From contig NZ_CACVBR010000010.1 in the NCBI RefSeq assembly GCF_902728265.1, positions 1-64,000 on the forward strand: DNA of 64,000 bases, given 5' to 3'. This DNA comes from Chryseobacterium potabilaquae (GTDB lineage Bacteria > Bacteroidota > Bacteroidia > Flavobacteriales > Weeksellaceae). The notes below the pieces were generated by a model, which had not been told where the DNA came from, did not search any database, and saw only the letters and a list, made by a program, of their open reading frames with translations. How positions within the stretch are numbered: the stretch's first letter is position 1; every line of letters starts with the position of its first letter. Positions 27,368 through 35,724 of this stretch are shown one piece after another. The translations under genes and the position numbers were made by a program.

Positions 27368-28279
27368 ATGCAAAAAAACATACTTGTTATATATTATACA
27401 CAAACAGGACAACTAGAAGATATTGTAAAAAAAATAGCCGAACCTTTTGAAAATAAAGACGGATATCAGATTACCTATTATCCTATTCGATTAAAAAAAG
27501 ATTTTCCTTTTCCTTGGCCAAGTGACGTTTTTTTTGAAACTTTCCCAGAATCATACCTTCAAATTCCACAAGAAATTCTTCCGCCACCGGAAGATGTATT
27601 AAATAAAAAATTTGATCTTATTTTATTTGGATATCAGGTCTGGTACTTGACTCCATCTATACCTATTATTTCATTTTTAAAAAGTGGTTATGCTGAAAAC
27701 ATTCTAAAAAACACCCCTATTGTCACTATTTCAGGAACGAGAAATATGTGGATGTTTTCTCAAGAAAAGCTAAAAGTATATTTGAATAATATGCAAGCAA
27801 AGCTCATAGGAAATATTGCTTTGGTTGACAGACATGACAACTACACAAGCGTCTTAACGATACTTCGATGGTTAACTACCGGGAAAAAAGAAAAATCTAC
27901 CTGGTTACCTGCCGCTGGTATCTCTAATAAAGAAATTGCAGAGTCAATCAAATATGGAAAAATTATAAAAAAACATTTTGATAATAATAATTTCCAACAT
28001 CTTCAAACAGAATTAGTGAGTAATGGAGCTGTAGAAATAAGACCTTTTTTAGTAAGAGTTGAAAAGGTAGGAAATAAAATTTTTACGATTTGGTCTAATT
28101 TAATTATTAAGAAAAAAGAGAAACGGCCATTGCTAATAAAATTCTTTAAGGTATATTTGATGACAGCGATATGGATTATTTCTCCTATTGTTTTAATATT
28201 TCATATATTATTAGCCCCAATTTTAAGATCCAAAAGACTAAAAGAGAAAAAATATTTACAAGGAATAAATTTAAAATAA
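27368..28279 (+). CDS. darA: Dialkylresorcinol condensing/aromatizing enzyme DarA
   Basis: DarA-type proteins work with DarB to join two beta-ketoacyl precursors into a 2,5-dialkylresorcinol, DarA acting at the aromatisation step. The 303-residue protein starts with a flavodoxin-like strand and phosphate loop, ILVIYYTQTGQ (5-15), suggesting FMN binding. It continues with an alpha/beta core containing FGYQVWYLTPS and SGTRNMWMFSQ, and ends in a hydrophobic helix (about 262-284) that probably anchors it to the inner membrane. It is 3 nt upstream of darB, the arrangement known from dialkylresorcinol loci. Confidence 0.9.
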   Translation: MQKNILVIYYTQTGQLEDIVKKIAEPFENKDGYQITYYPIRLKKDFPFPWPSDVFFETFPESYLQIPQEILPPPEDVLNKKFDLILFGYQVWYLTPSIPIISFLKSGYAENILKNTPIVTISGTRNMWMFSQEKLKVYLNNMQAKLIGNIALVDRHDNYTSVLTILRWLTTGKKEKSTWLPAAGISNKEIAESIKYGKIIKKHFDNNNFQHLQTELVSNGAVEIRPFLVRVEKVGNKIFTIWSNLIIKKKEKRPLLIKFFKVYLMTAIWIISPIVLIFHILLAPILRSKRLKEKKYLQGINLK

Positions 28280-28282
28280 GAG

Positions 28283-29422
28283 ATGAACGACGTATTTATA
28301 ACCAAAGCTTCAACTTATTTACCAAATGACCCCATCTCCAATGATGAGATGGAATCTTATCTTGGCTTGGTAAACAACACTCCTTCAAAAGCAAGAGCTT
28401 TAATTTTAAGAAATAATAAAATCACCACAAGATATTATGCACTAGATAAAAATAATAAACCCACTCATTCCAATGCCCAAATCACAGCAAAAGCAGTAGA
28501 AGGACTTTTCGATCAAAATTTCACCAAAGCAGATATGGAACTATTGTCCTGTGGAACTACTTCTGCAGATCAAATACAACCCTCTCACGCTTCTATGGTT
28601 CATGGAGAACTCAATTTAGGAAAATCTATAGAAATTAATACATCTACAGGGCTTTGCAATTCAGGAATGAATGCTTTTAATTACGGTTTTCTTTCTGTAA
28701 AGGCAGGGGTCCGTCAAAATGCAGTATGTGTAGGATCAGAGCGGTTTTCAGCATGGATGACTGCGGATAAATTCAATCATGAAGCAGAAAATTTAAAACA
28801 ATTAGAAGAAAGACCTATCATCGCATTCAAAAGAGAATTTTTAAGATGGATGCTGTCCGATGGAGCCGGAGCTCTTTTATTGCAAAATAAACCGAGAGAA
28901 AATAGCATTTCTTTGAAAGTAGAATTTATCGATTTTTATTCTTATGCTCATGAGGTAGAAGCATGTATGTACTCAGGTTGTGAAAAGCAGGAAAACGGAG
29001 ATTTAAAATCTTGGGCAGATTATTCTTCTAATGAATGGCTAAAACAGTCTATTTTTGCTTTAAAACAAGACACTAAATTATTAGACGAATATATCTTAGT
29101 AAAAGGTGCTGAAAGTTTAAGAACTTCTTTTGACAAACATAATTTAGATCCAGAAAAGATTGATCATATTATTGCTCATATTTCTTCAGGTTATTTTAAA
29201 GAAGGCTTAAAAGAAGAATTTGCGAAAAAGGGACTCGATTTTCCATGGGAAAAATGGTATTATAATCTTTCCGAGGTTGGAAATATTGGTGCCGGTTCTA
29301 TTTTTATTGCCTTGGAAGAATTAATGAACTCAGGAAAGCTTAAAAAAGGAGAAAAAGTACTCCTATGTGTTCCTGAAAGTGGACGATTTGCTTATTCATG
29401 TGCCTTGCTAACGGTTTGCTAA
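28283..29422 (+). CDS. darB: KAS III-type ketosynthase DarB
   Basis: DarB condenses and cyclises two beta-ketoacyl thioesters to the cyclohexanedione that becomes the dialkylresorcinol half of flexirubin. The 379 residues show a FabH-like fold, with a putative catalytic Cys125 in STGLCNSG, His299 in IAHISSGY and Asn334 in VGNIGAGS, the KAS III Cys-His-Asn triad. The Cys context (LCNSG) differs from the usual ACA/G of housekeeping FabH. The stop codon overlaps the next ATG by one base, coupling it to the dehydratase gene. Confidence 0.9.
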   Translation: MNDVFITKASTYLPNDPISNDEMESYLGLVNNTPSKARALILRNNKITTRYYALDKNNKPTHSNAQITAKAVEGLFDQNFTKADMELLSCGTTSADQIQPSHASMVHGELNLGKSIEINTSTGLCNSGMNAFNYGFLSVKAGVRQNAVCVGSERFSAWMTADKFNHEAENLKQLEERPIIAFKREFLRWMLSDGAGALLLQNKPRENSISLKVEFIDFYSYAHEVEACMYSGCEKQENGDLKSWADYSSNEWLKQSIFALKQDTKLLDEYILVKGAESLRTSFDKHNLDPEKIDHIIAHISSGYFKEGLKEEFAKKGLDFPWEKWYYNLSEVGNIGAGSIFIALEELMNSGKLKKGEKVLLCVPESGRFAYSCALLTVC

Positions 29423-29853
29423 TGGAAAACAAACTCCCAACATCTGATCCAGATTTTGTAGAAAGTTTAATTCCACAAAAGTTTCCCTTTGTTATGGTGA
29501 ATAGTATTACTGATTTCTCAGAAAATCATTTAATTTCAGGATTTGAAATCAAGGAAGATAATATTTTTGTTCAAGATACAATTTTTCAAGCATCTGGACT
29601 ACTTGAACATCAAGCACAAAGTGTGGCACTTCATACCGGCTATAAATATCATCTTTTAGGCAAGGAAACCCCTACAGGATATATTGGGGCTATCAAAACT
29701 TTTGAGACAGAAGTACTCCCAAAAATTGGAGATGTATTGATCACCGAAATAAACATCTTAAGTGAAATAATGGGAGTAACCTTGGTAAATGCCAGCACCA
29801 AATTGAATAACAAGATTATTTCAACCTCACAAATGAAAACAGTGATAAAATAA
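29422..29853 (+). CDS. ApeP/FabZ-like hotdog dehydratase
   Basis: A 143-residue hotdog-fold protein; I start it at 29422, where ATG overlaps the darB stop codon. The frame is open from 29398, but those residues lie inside darB. IPQKFPFVMV (about 15-24) corresponds to the FabZ PHRYPFLLV strand, and LLEHQAQSVALHTG carries the helix glutamate. The HFPG loop with the catalytic histidine of FabZ is absent. It resembles the second dehydratase (ApeP type) of aryl polyene clusters, and probably acts on 3-hydroxyacyl-ACP alone or as a heteromer with the next gene product. Confidence 0.75.
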   Translation: MENKLPTSDPDFVESLIPQKFPFVMVNSITDFSENHLISGFEIKEDNIFVQDTIFQASGLLEHQAQSVALHTGYKYHLLGKETPTGYIGAIKTFETEVLPKIGDVLITEINILSEIMGVTLVNASTKLNNKIISTSQMKTVIK

Positions 29854-29859
29854 TTTTTA

Positions 29860-30303
29860 ATGGAAATCAGAGAAGGTAGCATTATCGATATTAGGAATTT
29901 TCTACCTCATCGGGAACCGATGTTAATGGTTGACTCTATACTAGAGTTAACTACAGAGAAAGTAACTACAACCTTTAAAATACTTGAGAATAATATTTTT
30001 GTTCATAACAACGAATTGGCAGAAGTTGGTTTAATAGAAAATCTCGCTCAAACCTGCTCTTCTATAACGGGGCAAAACTTTTTTAAAGATACCCATATTG
30101 AAGTTCAAATAATTGGTTTTATTACTAATATTAAAAAGATCGAAATTCTCTCTTTACCCAAAGTTGGTAATACCATTATTTCACAGGCTACTCTCCTCTC
30201 TCAATTTGAAAATATTTGTAATATACTTTGTGAAGCCTCAAGTAATAATGAATTACTAATAAAAGCTGAAATTACTCTATTTATTCAAGAACTTAAATAT
30301 TAG
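29860..30303 (+). CDS. ApeP/FabZ-like hotdog dehydratase, second copy
   Basis: A 147-residue hotdog protein six bases after a related one. It has the strand motif LPHREPMLMVDSI (about 14-26) and the helix GLIENLAQTCSSITG with the family glutamate; a His in FVHNNE could stand in for the FabZ catalytic His. The tandem with the preceding gene suggests a heterodimeric dehydratase for polyene or alkyl chain processing. A hairpin follows it at 30317-30342, so the first stretch of the rightward arm can end here. Confidence 0.78.
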   Translation: MEIREGSIIDIRNFLPHREPMLMVDSILELTTEKVTTTFKILENNIFVHNNELAEVGLIENLAQTCSSITGQNFFKDTHIEVQIIGFITNIKKIEILSLPKVGNTIISQATLLSQFENICNILCEASSNNELLIKAEITLFIQELKY

Positions 30304-30316
30304 ATATAGAAATACA

Positions 30317-30342
30317 AAAGTGAAGCATTTCTGCTTCACTTT
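30317..30342. terminator. Bidirectional hairpin between dehydratase and M16 peptidase
   Basis: AAAGTGAAGCA pairs perfectly with TGCTTCACTTT around a 4-nt loop between two convergent stop codons. The tails in both directions are short mixed A/T, so it may serve either strand. Confidence 0.7.
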
Positions 30343-30364
30343 ACAATATATTTCAATGAGTAAA

Positions 30365-33277
30365 TTAATATCCAAAAATTTCTTCCAAATTTACCTCTTG
30401 GAATTCTCCCATTTTATTAATAGATTCCATATTCAAATTTTCTTTCTTTCCAATAATAGCCGTATTATATTTTAACGGTTTAATTTCAGAATCGTAAAAA
30501 CTTGTAAGCTGAGGTAGTGTTAATGCTTGAATCTCCTTATATACATCTTTTCTAAGATCATAGTCAACCCCTAGTTTCGCATTAGCTAATTGATTGAAAA
30601 ATATATTAGTTCTATTAATTCTATTAGAAGCAATTTGCTTTAGAGAAGAACCTTTTGCATTTTCAAACTGAGCAGGAATTTGTGGAAGTTGGGACATTAA
30701 GTCACTCATAGCAGTAACCGCCAAAGGTAGTTTATTGGCCTGAGTACCTATATAATTTGTCACATAATTAGAGTGATCTTTTTCTGTTGCATTGACATAT
30801 GAAACATTCGCAGAATATGCCAATGACTTACTTTCTCTGATCTCTTGGAAAACAATAGAAGACAAGCCTTTCCCAAAATATTCATTGAACACATCCGCTT
30901 TTCCGAAGTTACCTATATTGACAGCGCCTCCTTTTCCTACTTTGGACATTTCCATCTGAACCATATCATAGTTTGTAAAGTATATTTTCCCTTCTGTTAC
31001 CGGCTCTGGATAGACTTTTGCTTTTACCGGCTGAAGCTTTGTATTTACAATATAAGGACTAATAGCTTTCTCTAAACCAGACTGATCTTTTCCATATACA
31101 AACACTTCATAAGGAAATTGATTTAATTCTTTAATCTTTTTCATCAACTCTGTCACATCAATTTTTTCAAGACGTTCTTTAGAAACAATATCCGTCATTC
31201 TAGAGTTCTTACCATATTTAGCATAGTTAGAAAGTGCAATCATAATTCTATTCTTATCTTTTTTAGCCACATCCCTTGCTTCTAAAATAGTCTTAACAGT
31301 TTGACTGTAAATAGCCTTATCGGCTTTTGCATTAGTCAACCAATGGTTCAGAAGCTCTACTCCTTTTTTCATATTTCCTTCAAGTCCACTTAATGTAATC
31401 ACAACTTGATCATTTGTGGTTCTGAAGTTATTAGAAATTCCTAATTTATAGAACTCCTCTTTAAGCTTCTCCGGACTATATTTATCTGTTCCCAAATATT
31501 GCAGAACGGTCACCGCAATAGGCAACTCTTTATCATTATCTGAACCAAAAGGGAAAATATAATTTACCTGAGCAACCTCATTATATTTATTCTGAACAAA
31601 GCTGATTTTTTTATCTTTGATCTGAGAAGTTTGAATCGCTGTTTTATAATCAATAAATTCAGGTTTAATTTCTGAAGCTTTTATACTTAAAAGGTCTTTA
31701 AGGAATGGAGATTGAGCTTCTCTATTAAGTTGAATAGGAGTAATTCCAGGATTTTCAACACGAACTAATTTATCGTTTACCCCTTTTTCTTTATAAATGA
31801 CCGCATAATTATCTTTAAAAAAGTTATTAGCAAACTTTACAATATCTTCTTTAGATATTTTTTCATATTGATTAATTTCATCAAGCTCTTGTTCCCAAGT
31901 TACCCCATTAATATAGGTATTATAGAGTGTAGTTGCTAAACCATTCGCTGTCTCCCAGTTCTTCATTCGCTGAACTTTCTTATCATTGACAATAGCTTTT
32001 AGCATCCAATCTGGAAATTCCCCTTTTTTCACTAGTTCAATCTGATCCAAAAGTAACTTTTTAGCTTCATCAAAACTTTGACCTTCTTTTGGGGTAACAA
32101 TCATCACAAATGCCCCATACATTTTGTAGGGTGATTCATAAGCACCTGCACCTAATGTTTTTTGTTGCTGATTAATGTTAAGGTCAATAAGTCCTGCATC
32201 TCCTCTGTTACTCAAAATCTCTGAGACTACATCTGCTAACCTTGCATCTTTAGTACCATAGGAATCTGATCTCCATGCTATCGTCATTCTTGGCGCAGTA
32301 GGGCTTTTTACTGTTCTTGTAACGACTTTTGTCATAGGATCTTCAGTGACCATTTTTTTCATTGGGAGTTCTTTATATTTAAAAGCTCCGAAATATTCAT
32401 CAACTAATATTATCGTTTTGTCAAAATCAAGATCTCCCACTAGTACTACAGCCATGTTATTGGGCACATAATAAGTATCAAAATATTTATGTATAGCAAG
32501 CATAGACGGATTTTTCAAATGTTCTGAAGTACCAATCGTAGTCTGTTGTCCATTGGGATGCTTAGGGAAAAGAGCATCCATCATTGCATAATTAACAAGA
32601 CGACCATCATTATCCTGTGCTCTATTATACTCCTCATAAACCGCTTCTAATTCCGTATGGAAAAGACGAAGAACCAGTTCTGAAAAACGTTCTTTTTCTA
32701 CTTTCAACCATTTTTCAAGCTCATTAGAAGGAATATTATTTTTATAAACAGTTTCATCAAGCCAAGTATGGGCATTTGTCCCTGTTGCACCTAATGACGA
32801 TATGGCTTTATCATATTCATTAGCAATTGCATATTTAGACGCTTCTTGGGAAACTTGATCTATTTTTTTGTAAAGTTCCTTTTTCTTTACCGGATCCTTT
32901 TCCGCTTTATGTTCTTCATAAAGATCAGAAATTTGTTGTAATAAAACCTTTTCTTTTTCCCAATCCTGAGTTCCTACATGTGAAGTCCCTTTAAATACCA
33001 TATGCTCCAAATAATGAGCTAATCCAGTATTATCACTCGGATCATTATTAGATCCTGTTCTTACTGGAATATAAGTTTGAATTCTAGGGGCATCATCATT
33101 CTTTGCCAAGTATACTTTCAGGCCATTCTTTAAGGTATATACTCGCACTCCAGCTTGATCATTCTTTACGGTTTCATAAGAATACCCTTGGCCATCTGTT
33201 AACTTCTGTGTATCAAATTTCTGAGCTATTGCATTAAGCATACAGAAAAGAGAAACAGAAATAAAAAATTTCTTCAT
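30365..33277 (-). CDS. M16-family (insulinase-like) zinc peptidase
   Basis: A 970-residue periplasmic peptidase with a signal peptide (1-19, NAIAQ) and two M16 halves. The inverted zinc motif is intact in the first half: HYLEH with His88, Glu91 and His92, with a downstream Glu in the AVYEEYN segment as likely third ligand. The second half is the inactive partner, as is normal for M16. It lies on the opposite strand inside the pigment cluster and has no known part in flexirubin synthesis. It may be a general envelope proteolysis gene caught between two blocks of the cluster. Confidence 0.92.
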   Translation of the reverse strand: MKKFFISVSLFCMLNAIAQKFDTQKLTDGQGYSYETVKNDQAGVRVYTLKNGLKVYLAKNDDAPRIQTYIPVRTGSNNDPSDNTGLAHYLEHMVFKGTSHVGTQDWEKEKVLLQQISDLYEEHKAEKDPVKKKELYKKIDQVSQEASKYAIANEYDKAISSLGATGTNAHTWLDETVYKNNIPSNELEKWLKVEKERFSELVLRLFHTELEAVYEEYNRAQDNDGRLVNYAMMDALFPKHPNGQQTTIGTSEHLKNPSMLAIHKYFDTYYVPNNMAVVLVGDLDFDKTIILVDEYFGAFKYKELPMKKMVTEDPMTKVVTRTVKSPTAPRMTIAWRSDSYGTKDARLADVVSEILSNRGDAGLIDLNINQQQKTLGAGAYESPYKMYGAFVMIVTPKEGQSFDEAKKLLLDQIELVKKGEFPDWMLKAIVNDKKVQRMKNWETANGLATTLYNTYINGVTWEQELDEINQYEKISKEDIVKFANNFFKDNYAVIYKEKGVNDKLVRVENPGITPIQLNREAQSPFLKDLLSIKASEIKPEFIDYKTAIQTSQIKDKKISFVQNKYNEVAQVNYIFPFGSDNDKELPIAVTVLQYLGTDKYSPEKLKEEFYKLGISNNFRTTNDQVVITLSGLEGNMKKGVELLNHWLTNAKADKAIYSQTVKTILEARDVAKKDKNRIMIALSNYAKYGKNSRMTDIVSKERLEKIDVTELMKKIKELNQFPYEVFVYGKDQSGLEKAISPYIVNTKLQPVKAKVYPEPVTEGKIYFTNYDMVQMEMSKVGKGGAVNIGNFGKADVFNEYFGKGLSSIVFQEIRESKSLAYSANVSYVNATEKDHSNYVTNYIGTQANKLPLAVTAMSDLMSQLPQIPAQFENAKGSSLKQIASNRINRTNIFFNQLANAKLGVDYDLRKDVYKEIQALTLPQLTSFYDSEIKPLKYNTAIIGKKENLNMESINKMGEFQEVNLEEIFGY

Positions 33278-33581
33278 AATATTAATTTATTTAACTCAAG
33301 TTTCCAAAATCATTAGTATCATTTACTTATAAGCTTGTTACATTTTTTTATAATTAACTTACTTATAAACGATTATAATTTATTTTTTTTATTGCAAATA
33401 TGCTAAAATTAGAAATAACATCAACATCTAACCGCATTATTTAAAATTAAAACATTTTACCTCATATATAGGCATTAAGCATAATATAATAAACATATTA
33501 TGGATTTTCATTATTTTAGCCAATCGATTAAATAGTTAAACGATGGAATTATTGAATCGAAAGTCAAAATATATTATTCAG

Positions 33582-33989
33582 ATGAAAAAAAAAGACTTAC
33601 CCCAAGATGAAAGTAATCTGAAGTCAGCAAATATGACTGAAGTATTATATGTAACTGACGAAAATGATAATTATATAACAGGAAATAGTACGGGATGGGA
33701 TGCTAAAAAAGCAGCTCTAGATGAATCGATGAATCTTATTAATGAAAGAATAGAGGAGGCAAAAAAAAATGTAGCCGATAAGAAAGTGAGTCCCATTATT
33801 TATTTCATGGAATTAAATAAAATGGATTTAGGTGTTCTTTCCGCATATGTGGGAATGTGGCAATGGCGGGTAAAAAGACATACAAAACCAAAAATATTCA
33901 ATACATTAAGTGAGTCTGTCCTAGAAAAATATGCCAATACTTTCGGAATCTCAGTAGATGAATTAAAAAACTTTGACGGAAAATCATGA
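33582..33989 (+). CDS. Small protein with an XRE-like helix-turn-helix C-terminus
   Basis: Not a family I can name. The frame is open from 33543 (148 residues), but I prefer the Met at 33582 (135 residues), since the first 13 residues look unconserved; the choice is uncertain. The N-terminal half is acidic with TEVLYVTDENDNY. The C-terminal half reads like a Cro/XRE-type HTH: LGVLSAYVGMWQWRVKRH, then a link, then LEKYANTFGISVDEL. Its stop codon overlaps the start of the BtrH-like gene by 4 nt. It could be a cluster regulator or a small partner of BtrH; the HTH reading is inference. Confidence 0.65.
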   Translation: MKKKDLPQDESNLKSANMTEVLYVTDENDNYITGNSTGWDAKKAALDESMNLINERIEEAKKNVADKKVSPIIYFMELNKMDLGVLSAYVGMWQWRVKRHTKPKIFNTLSESVLEKYANTFGISVDELKNFDGKS

Positions 33990-34981
33990 AAATTGACTTT
34001 GAACATCATCAGACTGCACATTGTGAAAATGGCGTTGCCTCTAATTTACTTCTGAATAAAGGCCTGAAATTAAGTGAACCTATGATATTTGGAATAGGCT
34101 CCGGCCTTTTCTTTGTATATCTTCCTTTTCTAAAAATAAATTTTGCCCCGGGATTTAGTTATCGGCCCATGCCTGGCACTATTTTTAATAAGGCAGCCAA
34201 AAGATTAGGAATAAAAATAAAAAGGAAAAAATTTTCAAATCCTAAAGAGGCCCAACTTGCTTTAGAAAAAAATTTAGAGAACAACATTCCCACTGGTCTT
34301 CAAGTAGGAGTTTTTAACTTAACTTATTTTCCTGAGGAATATAAATTTCATTTTAATGCACACAACCTAGTCGTGTATGGAAAAGAAAATAATCGGTTTT
34401 TAATTAGTGATCCTGTCATGAACTCTACAACTTCTCTTTCCGACGAAGAGCTAGAAAAAGTGAGATATGCGAAAGGAGCACTTCCCCCAAAAGGCCATAT
34501 GTATTACCCTACTTATATTCCGGAAAATATAAATTTGGAAGAAGCGATCAAAAAAGGAATTAAAGACACTTGTAAAAATATGTTGGCTCCTGTTCCCATT
34601 GTGGGCGTAAAAGCTATCAAATGGGTAGCCAAAAGTATTCCTAAATGGGCAGAAAAAAAAGGAACAAAAGTAACCAATCATTACTTGGGACAATTAATCC
34701 GAATGCAGGAAGAAATAGGTACGGGAGGCGGTGGCTTCAGGTTTATTTATGGTGCATTTTTACAAGAAGCCGCCGATATTCTCAAAAATGATCAGCTAAA
34801 AGAATTATCTAAAGAAATCACAATAATTGGCGATTTATGGAGAGACTTTGCTGTAGATATTGCTCGTGTTTATAAGAACAGGAATTCAAAGGATAATATT
34901 TATCAAGAGTTATCTAAATCTATGCTCCATATTGCGGATTTAGAAGAGGCTTTTTATAAAAACTTGAGAAAAGCAATATGA
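33986..34981 (+). CDS. BtrH-like papain-fold acyltransferase/peptidase
   Basis: The N-terminal half resembles BtrH, the butirosin enzyme that transfers an acyl group from an ACP to an amine. A candidate Cys-His-Asp triad is visible: Cys13 in TAHCENG, His126 in FNAHNLVV and Asp142 in LISDP. The C-terminal half (about 190-331) is helical with a Gly-rich segment, GTGGGG, and resembles the DUF4872 partner domain often found with BtrH. The protein is 331 residues and has no signal peptide. Its place in a pigment cluster that must form an ester between an ACP-bound acid and a phenol makes acyl transfer an attractive but unproved role. It overlaps the ABC ATPase gene by 4 nt. Confidence 0.8.
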   Translation: MKIDFEHHQTAHCENGVASNLLLNKGLKLSEPMIFGIGSGLFFVYLPFLKINFAPGFSYRPMPGTIFNKAAKRLGIKIKRKKFSNPKEAQLALEKNLENNIPTGLQVGVFNLTYFPEEYKFHFNAHNLVVYGKENNRFLISDPVMNSTTSLSDEELEKVRYAKGALPPKGHMYYPTYIPENINLEEAIKKGIKDTCKNMLAPVPIVGVKAIKWVAKSIPKWAEKKGTKVTNHYLGQLIRMQEEIGTGGGGFRFIYGAFLQEAADILKNDQLKELSKEITIIGDLWRDFAVDIARVYKNRNSKDNIYQELSKSMLHIADLEEAFYKNLRKAI

Positions 34982-35724
34982 TTGAGATTCAAAACCTTTG
35001 TAAAAAATATAAAAATTCCGATGAATTTTCTGTAAATAACATTTCTTTAACAATTGAAAAAAATGAAATTTACGGAATTCTCGGACCTAATGGAGCTGGA
35101 AAAACCACATTGATATCGATACTTTCAGGTTTAATTAAACCCACTACAGGACAATTTAAAATTAATGGATTGTCACCTCAAAAAGACAGTGTCAAATTAA
35201 GACAAATCATTGGGATTGTTCCTCAGGAATATGCTCTATATCCAACTTTGACCGCCAAAGAAAATCTAATGTATTTCGGAAGTTTATACGGTTTACGCCA
35301 TAAAGAATTAAGAAATGTAATTGATGAATCTTTAGAGATCATGGGTTTATCAAAATTTGCTCATAAAAAAGTAGAACAATTTTCAGGGGGTATGAAACGT
35401 CGTTGTAACCTCATTGCGAGTACACTCCATCAACCAAAAGTTCTATTCTTAGATGAACCTACTGTAGGTGTTGATGTACAATCTAAAAAGGTAATTATCG
35501 ATTTTTTACAAGAATTAAATAAAAATGGAACATGTATTATTTACACCTCGCATCATCTTTCCGAGGCAGAAGAGTTTTGTACAAAAATAGCAATCATTGA
35601 TAAAGGAAAAATTCATGCTGCAGGAACACCTGAAGAACTTATTACTCAAATAGGCAATGCTGAAAATCTTGAAGATGTTTTCATTTCATTAACCGGAAAA
35701 GAACTAAGAGATGTTATCATATAA
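34978..35724 (+). CDS. ABC transporter ATP-binding protein
   Basis: A 248-residue ABC ATPase with Walker A GPNGAGKTT (about 37-45), signature QFSGGMKRR (about 135-143) and Walker B VLFLDEPTVGVD. The sequence is of the DrrA/ABC-2 exporter type. It overlaps the BtrH-like gene upstream by 4 nt and the permease downstream by 14 nt, so ATPase and permease are made together. The likely cargo is a pigment or lipid intermediate moved across the inner membrane. Confidence 0.93.
   Translation: MIEIQNLCKKYKNSDEFSVNNISLTIEKNEIYGILGPNGAGKTTLISILSGLIKPTTGQFKINGLSPQKDSVKLRQIIGIVPQEYALYPTLTAKENLMYFGSLYGLRHKELRNVIDESLEIMGLSKFAHKKVEQFSGGMKRRCNLIASTLHQPKVLFLDEPTVGVDVQSKKVIIDFLQELNKNGTCIIYTSHHLSEAEEFCTKIAIIDKGKIHAAGTPEELITQIGNAENLEDVFISLTGKELRDVII

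Noticed and set aside
33543..33581. Longer start for the small HTH-like protein
   Set aside because: The extra 13 residues add no recognisable feature and the Met at 33582 opens a typical Lys-rich start; the longer form is not excluded.
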